64,000 bases of DNA from UBA6168 sp041741095 (GTDB lineage: Bacteria > Bacteroidota > Bacteroidia > Chitinophagales > Saprospiraceae): contig JBGSKQ010000048.1 of NCBI GenBank assembly GCA_041741095.1, positions 41,239 through 105,238 on the forward strand. The letters are read 5' to 3'. Under the pieces are notes generated by a model that was not told where the DNA came from, searched no databases, and saw only the letters and a list, made by a program, of their open reading frames with translations. The stretch's first letter is position 1, and each line of letters starts with the position of its first letter. Made by a program: the position numbers and the translations under genes. This document shows positions 16,372-23,944 of this stretch, in pieces.

Positions 16372-17115
16372 TTACCATTCCAACCCTGGATAAGCTCTTT
16401 GAAGATATTGCATCTCGGCCAGCATAAAACCGAGGTACTCGGAGTGGATGCCGCTTTTGCCACCGCTCTGCATCCAAGTGGTTGCTGGCATTTTCAAAGT
16501 TGCTTTTTCAATTACCTCTTTGATTTTTTCATCAAACAGGGGCTTTATTTGTGCCAAATCTGGAGCGATCCCCTTGCTTGCCATTTGCAGATCTGTGTCT
16601 GAGGAAGAAAGCATTTCGTCTTTGTACATCCACAGGTCGTCCAAAGCCACCTGTATTTTTTGATGGCTGAGATCTGTGCCGTCGCCCAGGCGCATTATCC
16701 ATTCGGAGCTGAACCGGAGGTGGTAGGTGATTTCTTTGAGCGATTTGGCGGCAAAGCCGGCCAGCCATTCGTTCTGGCTGTTTGTCAATGATTTATGCAA
16801 AAAATAATTGAAGGCATCAAAGAAAAATTGCCTGACGATGGTGTGGGCGAAATCACCATTGGGCTGCTCTACCAGCAACACGTTTTTGAACTGCCAGGCA
16901 TCCCGCAGGTAGGCAATGTCGTCTTCTGTTTTGCCCAAAGCTTCCACTTCGGCGGCATATTGGTACAACGAACGGGCCTGCCCCGTGAGGTCGAGGGCGA
17001 TGTTGGTCAGGGCCATGTCAATTTCGAGTTCGGGCGCATGGCCGCACCACTCGCCGAGGCGGTGGCCCAGTAGAAGGGCGTTGTCGCCCAATTGAAGCAG
17101 GTAGTTGTAAAGCAT
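16372..17115 (-). CDS. paaC: Phenylacetyl-CoA epoxidase subunit PaaC
   Basis: 247 residues, the usual PaaC length. PaaC is the structural, non-catalytic ferritin-like partner of PaaA in the multicomponent oxygenase that turns phenylacetyl-CoA into its 1,2-epoxide. Family signatures include LLQLGDNALLLGHRLGEWCG at the N-terminus, ALTNIALDLTGQARSLYQYA, LKEITYHLRFSSEWIMRLGD and the C-terminal SGIHSEYLGFMLAEMQYLQR. It is the last gene of a leftward paaA-paaB-paaC unit. The 174-bp spacer from paaB is unusually long for this operon and holds repeat DNA. Confidence 0.93.
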   Translation of the reverse strand: MLYNYLLQLGDNALLLGHRLGEWCGHAPELEIDMALTNIALDLTGQARSLYQYAAEVEALGKTEDDIAYLRDAWQFKNVLLVEQPNGDFAHTIVRQFFFDAFNYFLHKSLTNSQNEWLAGFAAKSLKEITYHLRFSSEWIMRLGDGTDLSHQKIQVALDDLWMYKDEMLSSSDTDLQMASKGIAPDLAQIKPLFDEKIKEVIEKATLKMPATTWMQSGGKSGIHSEYLGFMLAEMQYLQRAYPGLEW

Positions 17116-17155
17116 TGAAAAATGGTTAGATGGCTTTATGGTTAAATGGTTTTAG

Positions 17156-17185
17156 TGAATGATGAACTATAAATGATGAACGATG
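17156..17185. repeat. Heptad array, GATGAAn family, between paaB and paaC
   Basis: TGA units at 17156, 17163, 17177 and 17184 keep a 7-bp register (the unit at 17170 is degenerate). The array runs directly into the 52-bp dispersed repeat at 17186. Related arrays are at 22601-22622 and 52718-52743. Confidence 0.65.
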
Positions 17186-17237
17186 AACTTGCAAAACATT
17201 GATTAACAGTTTTTTGTAAATCAATTTGGTCTATTTT
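17186..17237 (+). repeat. 52-bp dispersed intergenic repeat, copy 1
   Basis: The sequence starts AACTTGCAAAACATTGATT and matches the reverse complement of 22549-22600 at 47 of 52 positions, counted by eye. Both copies are flanked on the same side by GATGAAn heptads. It lies inside the paaABC transcription unit, between paaB and paaC. Confidence 0.85.
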
Positions 17238-17289
17238 ATTTTTTCATTTTCACTTATAGTCGGAAGGAATATTAATGCCATGTAGCCAT

Positions 17290-17571
17290 TTACATGTATT
17301 TTACTTCATCGGGCAGGTTGTAAAACGTGGGGTGGCGGTACACCTTGTCCTTGGCCGGCTCGAAAAGGGGATCGGAATCGTCGGGATCGGAGGCGGTGAT
17401 GTGCTTGGATTCCACGACCCAAATGCTCACGCCTTCATTGCGGCGGGTATAGACATCCCTTGCATTTTCAATGGCCATTTCGGCATCGGCGGCGTGGAGG
17501 CTGCCGACGTGCTTGTGGTGCAGTCCGCTTTTGCTGCGGATGAATACTTCCCATAGGGGCCAATTTTTCAT
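17290..17571 (-). CDS. paaB: Phenylacetyl-CoA epoxidase subunit PaaB
   Basis: 93 residues from the ATG at 17571 (MKNWPLWEVFIRSKSGLHHK), the family's length; the open frame extends upstream into paaA, but that part is not PaaB-like. Signatures are GLHHKHVGSLHAADAEMAIE, DVYTRRNEGVSIWVVES and the C-terminal DKVYRHPTFYNLPDEVKYM. PaaB bridges the PaaAC heterodimers in the oxygenase. It begins 55 bp downstream of the paaA stop. Confidence 0.95.
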   Translation of the reverse strand: MKNWPLWEVFIRSKSGLHHKHVGSLHAADAEMAIENARDVYTRRNEGVSIWVVESKHITASDPDDSDPLFEPAKDKVYRHPTFYNLPDEVKYM

Positions 17572-17626
17572 AAGTAAAAAGGAAAAAAGGTTAAAGGAAA
17601 AAGTTAGTGGACGGCCAAAGGAAGCT

Positions 17627-18589
17627 TTATGCAGCCTCAGCTTCAGCATTTGCCATCAATTTTCTTTGTTCTTTCTTTTCGGCATAAGCCATGGCGGCTT
17701 CCCTGACCCAGGCACCGTCTTCATGTGCCTTGATGCGGGCGTCCAGGCGCTGCTTGTTGCAGGGGCCATTGCCTTTTACGACGCTCCAGAACTCGTCCCA
17801 GTTGATTTCGCCAAAATCGTAATGGCCCCTCTCTTCGTTCCATTTCAGGTCGGGGTCGGGGATGGAGAGTCCGAGAACATCCGCCTGCTGTACCGTGATG
17901 TCCACAAATTGCTGGCGCAGTTCGTCGTTCGATTTGCGTTTGATCTTCCATTTCATGGACTGCTGCGAATGGGCAGAGTCGTCGTCTTTTGGGCCGAACA
18001 TCATCAAGGAAGGCCACCACCAGCGGTTGAGGGAATCCTGCGCCATTTGCTTTTGGGCTTCAGAACCTTTGGCCAGGGTGAGCATGATTTCGTAGCCCTG
18101 CCTTTGGTGGAAACTTTCTTCCTTGCAAATCCTGACCATCGCACGGGCGTAGGGGCCGTAGGAGGTGCGGGTGAGCATCACCTGGTTCATGATGGCGGCG
18201 CCGTCAACGAGCCAGCCAATGGCCCCGATGTCCGCCCAGTTGAGCGTGGGGTAGTTGAAAATGCTGGAATACTTGGCCTTGCCGCTCAAGAGCTGGCCTA
18301 CCAGTTCCTCCCGGCTCACACCGAGGGTCTCGGCGGCGCTGTAGAGGTAGAGGCCGTGGCCAGCTTCGTCCTGGATTTTTGCCAGGAGGATCAACTTGCG
18401 GCGCAGGGAAGGCGCACGGGTGATCCAGTTGCCCTCTGGCAGCATCCCTACGACTTCGGAATGTGCATGCTGTGAAATTTGGCGGACGAGGTTTTTGCGG
18501 TAGGCATCGGGCATCCAGTCTTTCGGCTCGATTTTGATCTCGGCGTCCACTTTGTCCTGAAAGTGCTTTTCAAGATTCAATTCTGTCAT
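17627..18589 (-). CDS. paaA: Phenylacetyl-CoA epoxidase catalytic subunit PaaA
   Basis: 320 residues from the ATG at 18589 (MTELNLEKHFQDKVDAEIKI). An in-frame ATG at 18748 would add an unrelated 53-residue extension that crosses the promoter, so it is rejected. Carboxylate-bridged di-iron ligands are visible as IQDEAGHGLYLY and ICKEESFHQRQGYE (the two ExxH motifs). The C-terminus has the typical DPDLKWNEERGHYDFGEINW. PaaA performs the ring epoxidation of phenylacetyl-CoA. First gene of the leftward unit. Confidence 0.96.
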   Translation of the reverse strand: MTELNLEKHFQDKVDAEIKIEPKDWMPDAYRKNLVRQISQHAHSEVVGMLPEGNWITRAPSLRRKLILLAKIQDEAGHGLYLYSAAETLGVSREELVGQLLSGKAKYSSIFNYPTLNWADIGAIGWLVDGAAIMNQVMLTRTSYGPYARAMVRICKEESFHQRQGYEIMLTLAKGSEAQKQMAQDSLNRWWWPSLMMFGPKDDDSAHSQQSMKWKIKRKSNDELRQQFVDITVQQADVLGLSIPDPDLKWNEERGHYDFGEINWDEFWSVVKGNGPCNKQRLDARIKAHEDGAWVREAAMAYAEKKEQRKLMANAEAEAA

Positions 18590-18634
18590 AATTTGGTTGG
18601 TTGGCTGAAGTAGTTGAATTGGCAAAAACGGAAA

Positions 18635-18663
18635 CAAAGATAGTATTTTTTTGGCCAGCGCAA
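18635..18663 (-). promoter_or_regulatory. Promoter of paaABC, TTG - 18 bp - TATCTTTG
   Basis: On the minus strand a -33 TTG (complement at 18661-18663) is followed after 18 bp by a perfect Bacteroidota -7 box TATCTTTG (18635-18642). It lies 45 bp upstream of the paaA ATG. This is the best two-part promoter in the window and supports the chosen paaA start. Confidence 0.7.
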
Positions 18664-18815
18664 CGAACAGGCGTTCGGTTTTTCCATGTAGAAGTGGGCG
18701 GGAAAGTTTAAAAGCCCCTTGGTAGGCGGCTTTGGGGCAGCTTGTCATCGCATTGTAAAAAATTAAAATTTAATAGATTTTAACTATTTTTCGGGGCAGA
18801 TGATCGCTTAGTTGT

Positions 18816-18823
18816 TATCTTTG
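18816..18823 (+). promoter_or_regulatory. Candidate -7 box TATCTTTG upstream of the small ORF and alpha-oxoamine synthase
   Basis: Exact TAnnTTTG match followed by GCCGG. No -33 TTG at the usual distance. It would give a leader of more than 340 nt for the synthase gene, which includes the 30-codon ORF. Confidence 0.35.
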
Positions 18824-18902
18824 CCGGAGCTTTGAGAGAATTTCACATCTGCCCTATTCCTAATAACAATCTGATTATCAAAGTTGTACATCGAAACACT
18901 AT

Positions 18903-18995
18903 ATGAAAATTGACCTATTTGGGGTAGAAGCTTTTATAGTGCCTTGTGCTATGTTTGCCGCTACCCAATACTCGCCAATGAAAACGCCCCGGTAA
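18903..18995 (+). CDS. Possible 30-residue leader ORF
   Basis: ATG to TAA encodes a peptide starting MKIDLFGVEAFIVPCAMFAA. It lies about 80 bp downstream of the TATCTTTG box, has an A-rich upstream sequence and the same strand as the alpha-oxoamine synthase 184 bp further on. It could be chance. There is no homology I recognise and no overlap with another gene. Confidence 0.25.
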   Translation: MKIDLFGVEAFIVPCAMFAATQYSPMKTPR

Positions 18996-19179
18996 GACCC
19001 AGTGGACTCCATTAAAGAAATTATCATCCCGTATCTTCACGTCAAGTTGAGTTCACCCCAAAATGCTTCGAATTTTCAACAAACAAATTTAGATTTTTGA
19101 TTGAAAGCTAATAGGTGTTGTCCTTTGCTGAGCCTGTGTCCAGCATAGCGGTAGCATTTCAAAACAATAAACCCAACAC

Positions 19180-20430
19180 ATGAATATGTTAACCTCCCAT
19201 TTTCAACAGATTTACAACAATGTTGAATACGCAAAAACGCTTGGCATAGCCCACATAGTTGCAGAAGATGTCATTCATGAAGGTAAAATGGTGGCCGTAA
19301 AAGGCCGTAACATGCTGAACTTTTCATCTTGCAGCTATATGGGCCTGGAAACGGACGAAAGGCTCAAACAAGCGGCAAAGGCAGCCATAGACCAATACGG
19401 TGTTGCATTTTCAAGCTCCAGGGCTTATTTAGGCATTGGTATATTGGACGAATTGGAAAAGCACCTGGAACAAGTGTACGACCACCCTACTTTGGTCATG
19501 CCTTCAACTACAATGGCCCATTTATCGGTGCTTCCTTTAGTCATAGGCAGCAAGGATGCTGTCATCCTGGATCACCAAGTACATTCCAGTGTTCAATTTT
19601 CCATCAAAATAGCTTCCTCGAACGGCGCATACGTGGAGTCTATCCGCCATAACAGGATGGACTACCTTGAAAACCGCATCAAAAAACTACAGGGTGAATA
19701 CGAAAAGGTCTGGTATTTGGCCGATGGCGTTTATTCAATGTACGGCGATACGGCACCTATGTCCGATCTGCATTGGCTGCTCGACAATTACGAAAACTTC
19801 CATTTGTACATTGACGATGCCCACGGCATGAGTTGGACTGGCGAAAATGGTTCTGGCTACGTTTTGTCAAGTGAGCCATACCACGATAAAATGGTATTGG
19901 TAACATCGTTGTACAAAGGTTTTGGCACAGGTGGTGCGGCCATTATTTGCAGGGATAGGCACATAAAACAATTGATCAAGGATTGTGGCGGCACTTTTAT
20001 TTTTTCAGGCCCGATGCATCCTGCCACCATTGGAGCAGCCATTGAATCGGCAAAAATCCACCTTAGCCCTGAAATAAATAACATCCAGGCCGACCTCAAT
20101 GCCAAGATGAACTACTTCAGGCACAAAATCAACGAGAACGGCCTGCCATTGGTCAGCAAGGGAGATACCCCGATTTTTTACTTGGCGGCTGGCAAGTTGG
20201 AAGTAGGTTATTCTATTTGCAAAATGCTCATTGAGAAAGGGTTCGTCGTCAATGTGGCGGCATATCCGAGTGTGCCCACCAATAATACAGGCGTAAGGAT
20301 GATGGTAAATGCCCACCATTCCTACGAAGACCTGGACGCATTGATTGAGGCATTGCTGGACAGTTACTCTGTTGTTACTGAAAAACAAAATTTCAATTTC
20401 TCAGCTATTCAAAAAGTTTTCAAGCTTTAA
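19180..20430 (+). CDS. Alpha-oxoamine synthase family PLP enzyme (AONS/SPT/CqsA-like)
   Basis: 416 residues. The fold-type I PLP enzyme is recognised by NFSSCSYMGLETDERLKQAA, AFSSSRAYLGIGILDELEKH, ILDHQVHSSVQ, LYIDDAHGMSW (Asp212 and His215 of the cofactor site) and the Schiff-base Lys246 in TSLYKGFGTGGAAI. The family condenses an amino acid with an acyl-CoA, as in biotin, sphingolipid, sulfonolipid, CAI-1 or aminobutanone synthesis. The lysine motif SLYKGFG differs from the common TLSKAFG, and no biotin or sphingolipid gene lies nearby, so the substrates are unknown. A lipid or signalling role is inference. Confidence 0.85.
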   Translation: MNMLTSHFQQIYNNVEYAKTLGIAHIVAEDVIHEGKMVAVKGRNMLNFSSCSYMGLETDERLKQAAKAAIDQYGVAFSSSRAYLGIGILDELEKHLEQVYDHPTLVMPSTTMAHLSVLPLVIGSKDAVILDHQVHSSVQFSIKIASSNGAYVESIRHNRMDYLENRIKKLQGEYEKVWYLADGVYSMYGDTAPMSDLHWLLDNYENFHLYIDDAHGMSWTGENGSGYVLSSEPYHDKMVLVTSLYKGFGTGGAAIICRDRHIKQLIKDCGGTFIFSGPMHPATIGAAIESAKIHLSPEINNIQADLNAKMNYFRHKINENGLPLVSKGDTPIFYLAAGKLEVGYSICKMLIEKGFVVNVAAYPSVPTNNTGVRMMVNAHHSYEDLDALIEALLDSYSVVTEKQNFNFSAIQKVFKL

Positions 20431-20431
20431 G

Positions 20432-20473
20432 AAGCCTCCTATTCCCACTGAATGATTATTGTGGGGGGCTTTT
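20432..20473 (+). terminator. Probable terminator after the alpha-oxoamine synthase
   Basis: AAGCC and CCCAC on the left pair with GTGGG and GGCTT on the right, with a bulge on the left arm and a short T-run. It lies just after the stop at 20430. Weaker than the other terminators in the window. Confidence 0.45.
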
Positions 20474-20518
20474 GGCAAAATATTGGAAGCAGGAAGGATT
20501 AAAATAAGATCCTTCTAA

Positions 20519-21895
20519 ATGCTTAGCTTTCAGAAGCCTTTTAAAATAGGGAAACTCATCAGCAAATATTTCCTTCACCCTAGTTTGCGCAGTGGCGGGC
20601 TGGAAGAATGGAAAGCTAGGCTATTGGTGGCCATCCACCTCTTTATTCTCATTATTGGCCTTCTATGCGACCTCGCCGCAAACTATCTGGTGCCAGGTGA
20701 AAATCATCCTCCCTTGAAGGAAGGGATGCTGATTGTGATGCTTTTTATTTTAATATTTAAAAAGTGGGGAAGTTTTAAGATTTCAGGGAATTTGCTGGCT
20801 GGAATCGTATTCATTGTCTTGTTGCAATCGGTTTTTTCGACGGGTGGATTGTATTCTGACAACCTGCTTTGGATGGTCACCGCTCCACTGCTGGCGCTTT
20901 TATTCGTCAACCGTTTTTCGGGGTTTTCCTGGCTAATGGCCTTGCTTGCTTTAACGGTTTATCTGTATATTCTTGATATAAATGCACCGGTGGACTTTTA
21001 CCCAAGCCAACGCAAGGGAATGGACAGCGTTTATTTCCTGATTAGTTATTCAGGGTTGTTCATTATGGTGGTAGGCGTTGTGTTGGTGTTCGCTACTGGA
21101 CAAGGCATGATCATCAAAGCCCTCGACGAAAAACAAAAAGAACTCTCCCGCCAAAAAGCCGAGCTTTCCCGCCAAACCCAGTCCCTGCTCGAAGCTGAGG
21201 CAAAAATCCTCGCCTCCAATAAAGAACTCAGCCAGTTTGCCTCTGCCGCCGCCCACGACTTGAAAGAGCCGTTGCGCATGATCAACATGTACACCCAACT
21301 CATCAAACGAAAAATCGGCGACTTGACGGACAATTCTACCAACGAATACATGGCCTTTGTCACGGATGGGGTCGTGAGGATGGAGCGATTGCTCACCGAT
21401 CTGCTCGAATACTCCAGGCTGGGCCGGAAAAACGGGCAGGCATCGGACATCAACCTGAACGATACCTTGTTCGTCGTCATCAACAACCTCACGGCGGCCA
21501 TGAAGGATACAGATGCCGCCATTTTGTCCAACAACCTGCCTGTCATCAAAGGGACGAACACGGAGATGATGCAGCTTTTCCAAAACTTGATTGCCAACTC
21601 CATCAAATTCCGCCAGAAAGAGGTAAAACCGGTCATCGAAATCAGCCACCACGAGTCGAACGGCAGCCACAAGTTCCTTTTCAAAGACAATGGCATCGGC
21701 ATTCCCGACAACGCCCGTGAAAGCGTGTTCAACATCTTCGAGCGCCTGCACAGCAAGGAAGACTATGAAGGAACAGGCATCGGCCTCGCCACCTGCAAAA
21801 AAATCGTGAACAATCTCGGCGGCGAAATTTGGGTGCAGCCGGCCTCTTCCCAGGGTACTATCTTCTGTTTTACCATTCCCGCCCACGACAATTGA
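20519..21895 (+). CDS. Membrane sensor histidine kinase
   Basis: 458 residues. The N-terminal half contains about six hydrophobic helices (about 33-57, 68-81, 90-106, 115-133, 135-153, 170-192). A coiled coil (EKQKELSRQKAELSRQTQSL) leads into HisKA with the phospho-accepting His246 (AAAHDLKEPLRM). The ATPase domain has N, G1 and G2 boxes (NLIANSIKFR, FKDNGIGIPDN, YEGTGIGLATCKKI). It resembles the phytochrome-type HisKA subgroup (FASAAAHDLKEPLR). No response regulator is adjacent, so it is an orphan here. The signal is unknown. Confidence 0.93.
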   Translation: MLSFQKPFKIGKLISKYFLHPSLRSGGLEEWKARLLVAIHLFILIIGLLCDLAANYLVPGENHPPLKEGMLIVMLFILIFKKWGSFKISGNLLAGIVFIVLLQSVFSTGGLYSDNLLWMVTAPLLALLFVNRFSGFSWLMALLALTVYLYILDINAPVDFYPSQRKGMDSVYFLISYSGLFIMVVGVVLVFATGQGMIIKALDEKQKELSRQKAELSRQTQSLLEAEAKILASNKELSQFASAAAHDLKEPLRMINMYTQLIKRKIGDLTDNSTNEYMAFVTDGVVRMERLLTDLLEYSRLGRKNGQASDINLNDTLFVVINNLTAAMKDTDAAILSNNLPVIKGTNTEMMQLFQNLIANSIKFRQKEVKPVIEISHHESNGSHKFLFKDNGIGIPDNARESVFNIFERLHSKEDYEGTGIGLATCKKIVNNLGGEIWVQPASSQGTIFCFTIPAHDN

Positions 21896-21981
21896 AGCTT
21901 CGCTTCACATTCTGCATTTCTTTTTGTTGGCCATTTCAAAATGCTGCTAAATTTGATTTTTAGTTTTTTATAAATCAAAAA

Positions 21982-22527
21982 ATGGACACTGCACACGACC
22001 CTTCTCCAAGCGAAAGAATGGCCAAGGCCATACAGGAATATTTCAATGGTGAAAAAACCAGCTCATTGTTGATAATGGCATGGGCCGTAGTGGCTGTCGC
22101 AGCCTCCTGGCTGTTAAAAATAAAATGTGAAGGGCTGATTTGCCAAGGCGTGATCCCACCCTTGTCCATTTTAGCATTGATACAATTGATGGTCGGTGCG
22201 ACGGTCTTTTTCCGCACGGATAAACAACGAGCCGGGTTGATTTCCAGGTTGGAAAAATCCCCAAAACTGATGCGGGCAGAGGAGCAAGAGCGGATGGATA
22301 AAGTGATGTCCAATTTTGACAAAATAAAAATAGCGGAGCAATTGCTCTTTTTGCTCGGCTTTGCCTTCCTCATCGGCGGCGTGTTTTTCGACCTGGGCGG
22401 ATACATGGTCGGCGCTGGCATCGGCCTTTGCATTCAATGCGCCTTTTCGCTGGTATTAGACCTATTTGCCGCTATGCGGGCCGGGTTTTATTTACACGAG
22501 CTTGGTGTTTTTGAAAAAAACGGTTGA
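21982..22527 (+). CDS. Four-helix membrane protein, function unknown
   Basis: 181 residues with hydrophobic segments at about 28-46 (SLLIMAWAVVAVAASWLL), 58-77, 118-140 (LLFLLGFAFLIGGVFFDLGG) and 140-165. A charged amphipathic stretch between helices 2 and 3 (RLEKSPKLMRAEEQERMDKV) suggests a cytosolic loop. I do not recognise the family. It lies 86 bp downstream of the histidine kinase on the same strand. Confidence 0.65.
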   Translation: MDTAHDPSPSERMAKAIQEYFNGEKTSSLLIMAWAVVAVAASWLLKIKCEGLICQGVIPPLSILALIQLMVGATVFFRTDKQRAGLISRLEKSPKLMRAEEQERMDKVMSNFDKIKIAEQLLFLLGFAFLIGGVFFDLGGYMVGAGIGLCIQCAFSLVLDLFAAMRAGFYLHELGVFEKNG

Positions 22528-22548
22528 ACCTTAAGTTTAATTCTAAAC

Positions 22549-22600
22549 AACATAGGCCATATTGATTTACAAAAACCTGTTAATCAGTGTTTTGCAAGTT
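22549..22600 (-). repeat. 52-bp dispersed intergenic repeat, copy 2
   Basis: The reverse complement matches 17186-17237 at 47 of 52 positions by eye (core AACTTGCAAAACACTGATTA). GATGAAn heptads flank it on the same relative side as copy 1 and run into the dinB-family stop codon at 22621. Confidence 0.85.
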
Positions 22601-22622
22601 TAAAGTTCATAGTTCATCATTT
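22601..22622. repeat. Heptad array, GATGAAn family, abutting the DinB-family stop
   Basis: Units read TTCATAG and TTCATCA (complement of GATGAA-type units). The array ends on the TAA stop of the leftward gene at 22621. Confidence 0.55.
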
Positions 22623-23139
22623 AATCCGCAGTCACTTCCAATTCCACGCCGTCGTAGTAGCCCATGTCCATGTTTTTCCTCCATTTAACAAAATAGGTCA
22701 TTTGGCCTGTGTGGTATGAAAAATGCTCGACCACATGCACCAGGATGCTCAGTCCTGTTTCTTTAAAACCCTGCACCTCAACTACTTGGAGGATTTTTTC
22801 AGCGGTCAGTTCGTCCAGCACCTGGGCTACTTCGGTCATGGTATCGTCCAGGCGTTGCAACAATTCAGCGGTAGCAATGGGGCCACGCTCATCAAATTCC
22901 TGTTGGCGGCGTCGGGTATCGGCACGGCCACCAAGGCCAGCGAGTATCCATTGGCGCACATTGCCGCAGAGGTGCAGCACGAGGTTGCCCACACTGTTGC
23001 TGTTTTCGTTGGGGCGGAACCAGATTTCGGCTTCTGAGAGTTCGCCCAGGCACTGTTTTATCCTCGGCACATTTTCTTCAAAAAGGCGGCGGCGGGTCTC
23101 AGCCACCAGTAGGTCACTGAAAAGTTGCATTTCGTACAT
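22621..23139 (-). CDS. DinB-like metal-dependent protein
   Basis: 172 residues, the size of DinB/YfiT four-helix proteins. Candidate metal-binding histidines sit at the usual places: NLVLHLCGNVRQWI (about 50-64) and VVEHFSYHTGQMTYFV (about 133-150). The C-terminal HVVEHFSYHTGQ is typical of the family. DinB-like proteins include thiol-dependent transferases and hydrolases. No substrate can be assigned. Other M starts are within three codons (MQLF at 23130). Confidence 0.82.
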   Translation of the reverse strand: MYEMQLFSDLLVAETRRRLFEENVPRIKQCLGELSEAEIWFRPNENSNSVGNLVLHLCGNVRQWILAGLGGRADTRRRQQEFDERGPIATAELLQRLDDTMTEVAQVLDELTAEKILQVVEVQGFKETGLSILVHVVEHFSYHTGQMTYFVKWRKNMDMGYYDGVELEVTAD

Positions 23140-23302
23140 GGCTATTTTTTGCTATAAAAACCACTGTGGAAAAAAAACGTTGCAAACCTGCTCCTGTATC
23201 CCTGCGATTGCCCTACCTTTCGCCGGGATTTTTGACCTATCCAGCCCATACCCTTCCAATAAGCACTTGACACTCAGCAACTTCACCTTAAATATTGGCG
23301 AC

Positions 23303-23764
23303 ATGAAAAATTTCCTCCTGCTATTGGTTTGCGCTGTATGGTTTGCAGCTTGCGATCCGTACAAGTACGACGCTTCCTCGCTCATTGAAATGAAAAAAGA
23401 GCCTTGCTTTGGCTTTTGCCCGGTCTATACCTTCGTGGTGGACGGCAAGGGCAATGCTACTTTTAACGGCGAAAAAAACGTGCAAAAAGAAGGCAAATAC
23501 ACCCGCACCCTCACACCCGAAGAGGCCAACGCCCTTTTTGATGCCTTTGAAAAAAGCAACTTCCAATCCTTTCAAGACGAATACACCGCCCAGGTGACCG
23601 ACCTGCCCACGATATGGGTGAAATACCAACATGGCACCATTGACAAAACTGTAAAAGACTACTACGGCAGCCCTGAAGAACTCAAGAACCTTGAAAAAAT
23701 GATAGAAGCCATCGCCGAATCGGACGAAGGTTGGACGAAAACAAACGAAAACCCTGGACAATAG
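23303..23764 (+). CDS. DUF6438-type lipoprotein
   Basis: 153 residues from the ATG at 23303, which gives a lipoprotein signal MKNFLLLLVCAVWFAAC with Cys17. The motif KEPCFGFCPVYTFVVDGKG is the hallmark I associate with DUF6438 proteins of Bacteroidota (two Cys in PCxxxCP). Then come TFNGEKNVQKEGKYTRTLTP and a C-terminal helix. Function unknown; probably an outer-membrane or periplasmic lipoprotein. A strong terminator follows. Confidence 0.8.
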   Translation: MKNFLLLLVCAVWFAACDPYKYDASSLIEMKKEPCFGFCPVYTFVVDGKGNATFNGEKNVQKEGKYTRTLTPEEANALFDAFEKSNFQSFQDEYTAQVTDLPTIWVKYQHGTIDKTVKDYYGSPEELKNLEKMIEAIAESDEGWTKTNENPGQ

Positions 23765-23779
23765 GCCCACACACAACAT

Positions 23780-23811
23780 CGGGCATCCTCACGGATGCCC
23801 GTTTTTTTTTT
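23780..23811 (+). terminator. Rho-independent terminator after the DUF6438 lipoprotein gene
   Basis: CGGGCATCC and GGATGCCCG form a perfect 9-bp stem with a TCAC loop, followed by ten T residues. Confidence 0.93.
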
Positions 23812-23913
23812 GTGTTTGGGTGTTTGGGTGTTTATGTGTTTTGCAAAGTGAAATAACATTTCACTACCCAAACAACTCCCCAAAAACACCCAAATACATA
23901 AACACAAAAACAC
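23812..23913. repeat. Octad-period palindromic repeat, GTGTTTGG family
   Basis: GTGTTT starts at 23812, 23820, 23828 and 23836, an exact 8-bp period. The inverted AAACAC/AAATAC/AAACAA units start at 23876, 23884, 23892, 23900 and 23908, also exactly 8 bp apart. The centre has its own hairpin (AGTGAAAT and ATTTCACT). The element lies directly after a terminator and 31 bp before the pentapeptide gene. Confidence 0.85.
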
Positions 23914-23944
23914 AACATCTCTCCCCGCACCTTACCTTCGCTAT

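Larger units (their letters stand above)
18590..19179. other. 590-bp intergenic region between divergent paaA and alpha-oxoamine synthase
   Basis: It holds the paaABC promoter (18635-18663), a rightward -7-like box TATCTTTG at 18816-18823 and a possible 30-codon ORF at 18903-18995. I see no tRNA, terminator or tandem repeat in the rest. Confidence 0.5.

Noticed and set aside
17471..18475. 334-codon plus-strand frame across paaB and paaA
   Set aside because: Antisense to PaaA, which has the di-iron motifs.
18590..19179. tRNA or rRNA gene in the largest ordinary gap
   Set aside because: No TTCGA-type T-loop with matching acceptor arm and no conserved rRNA segment.
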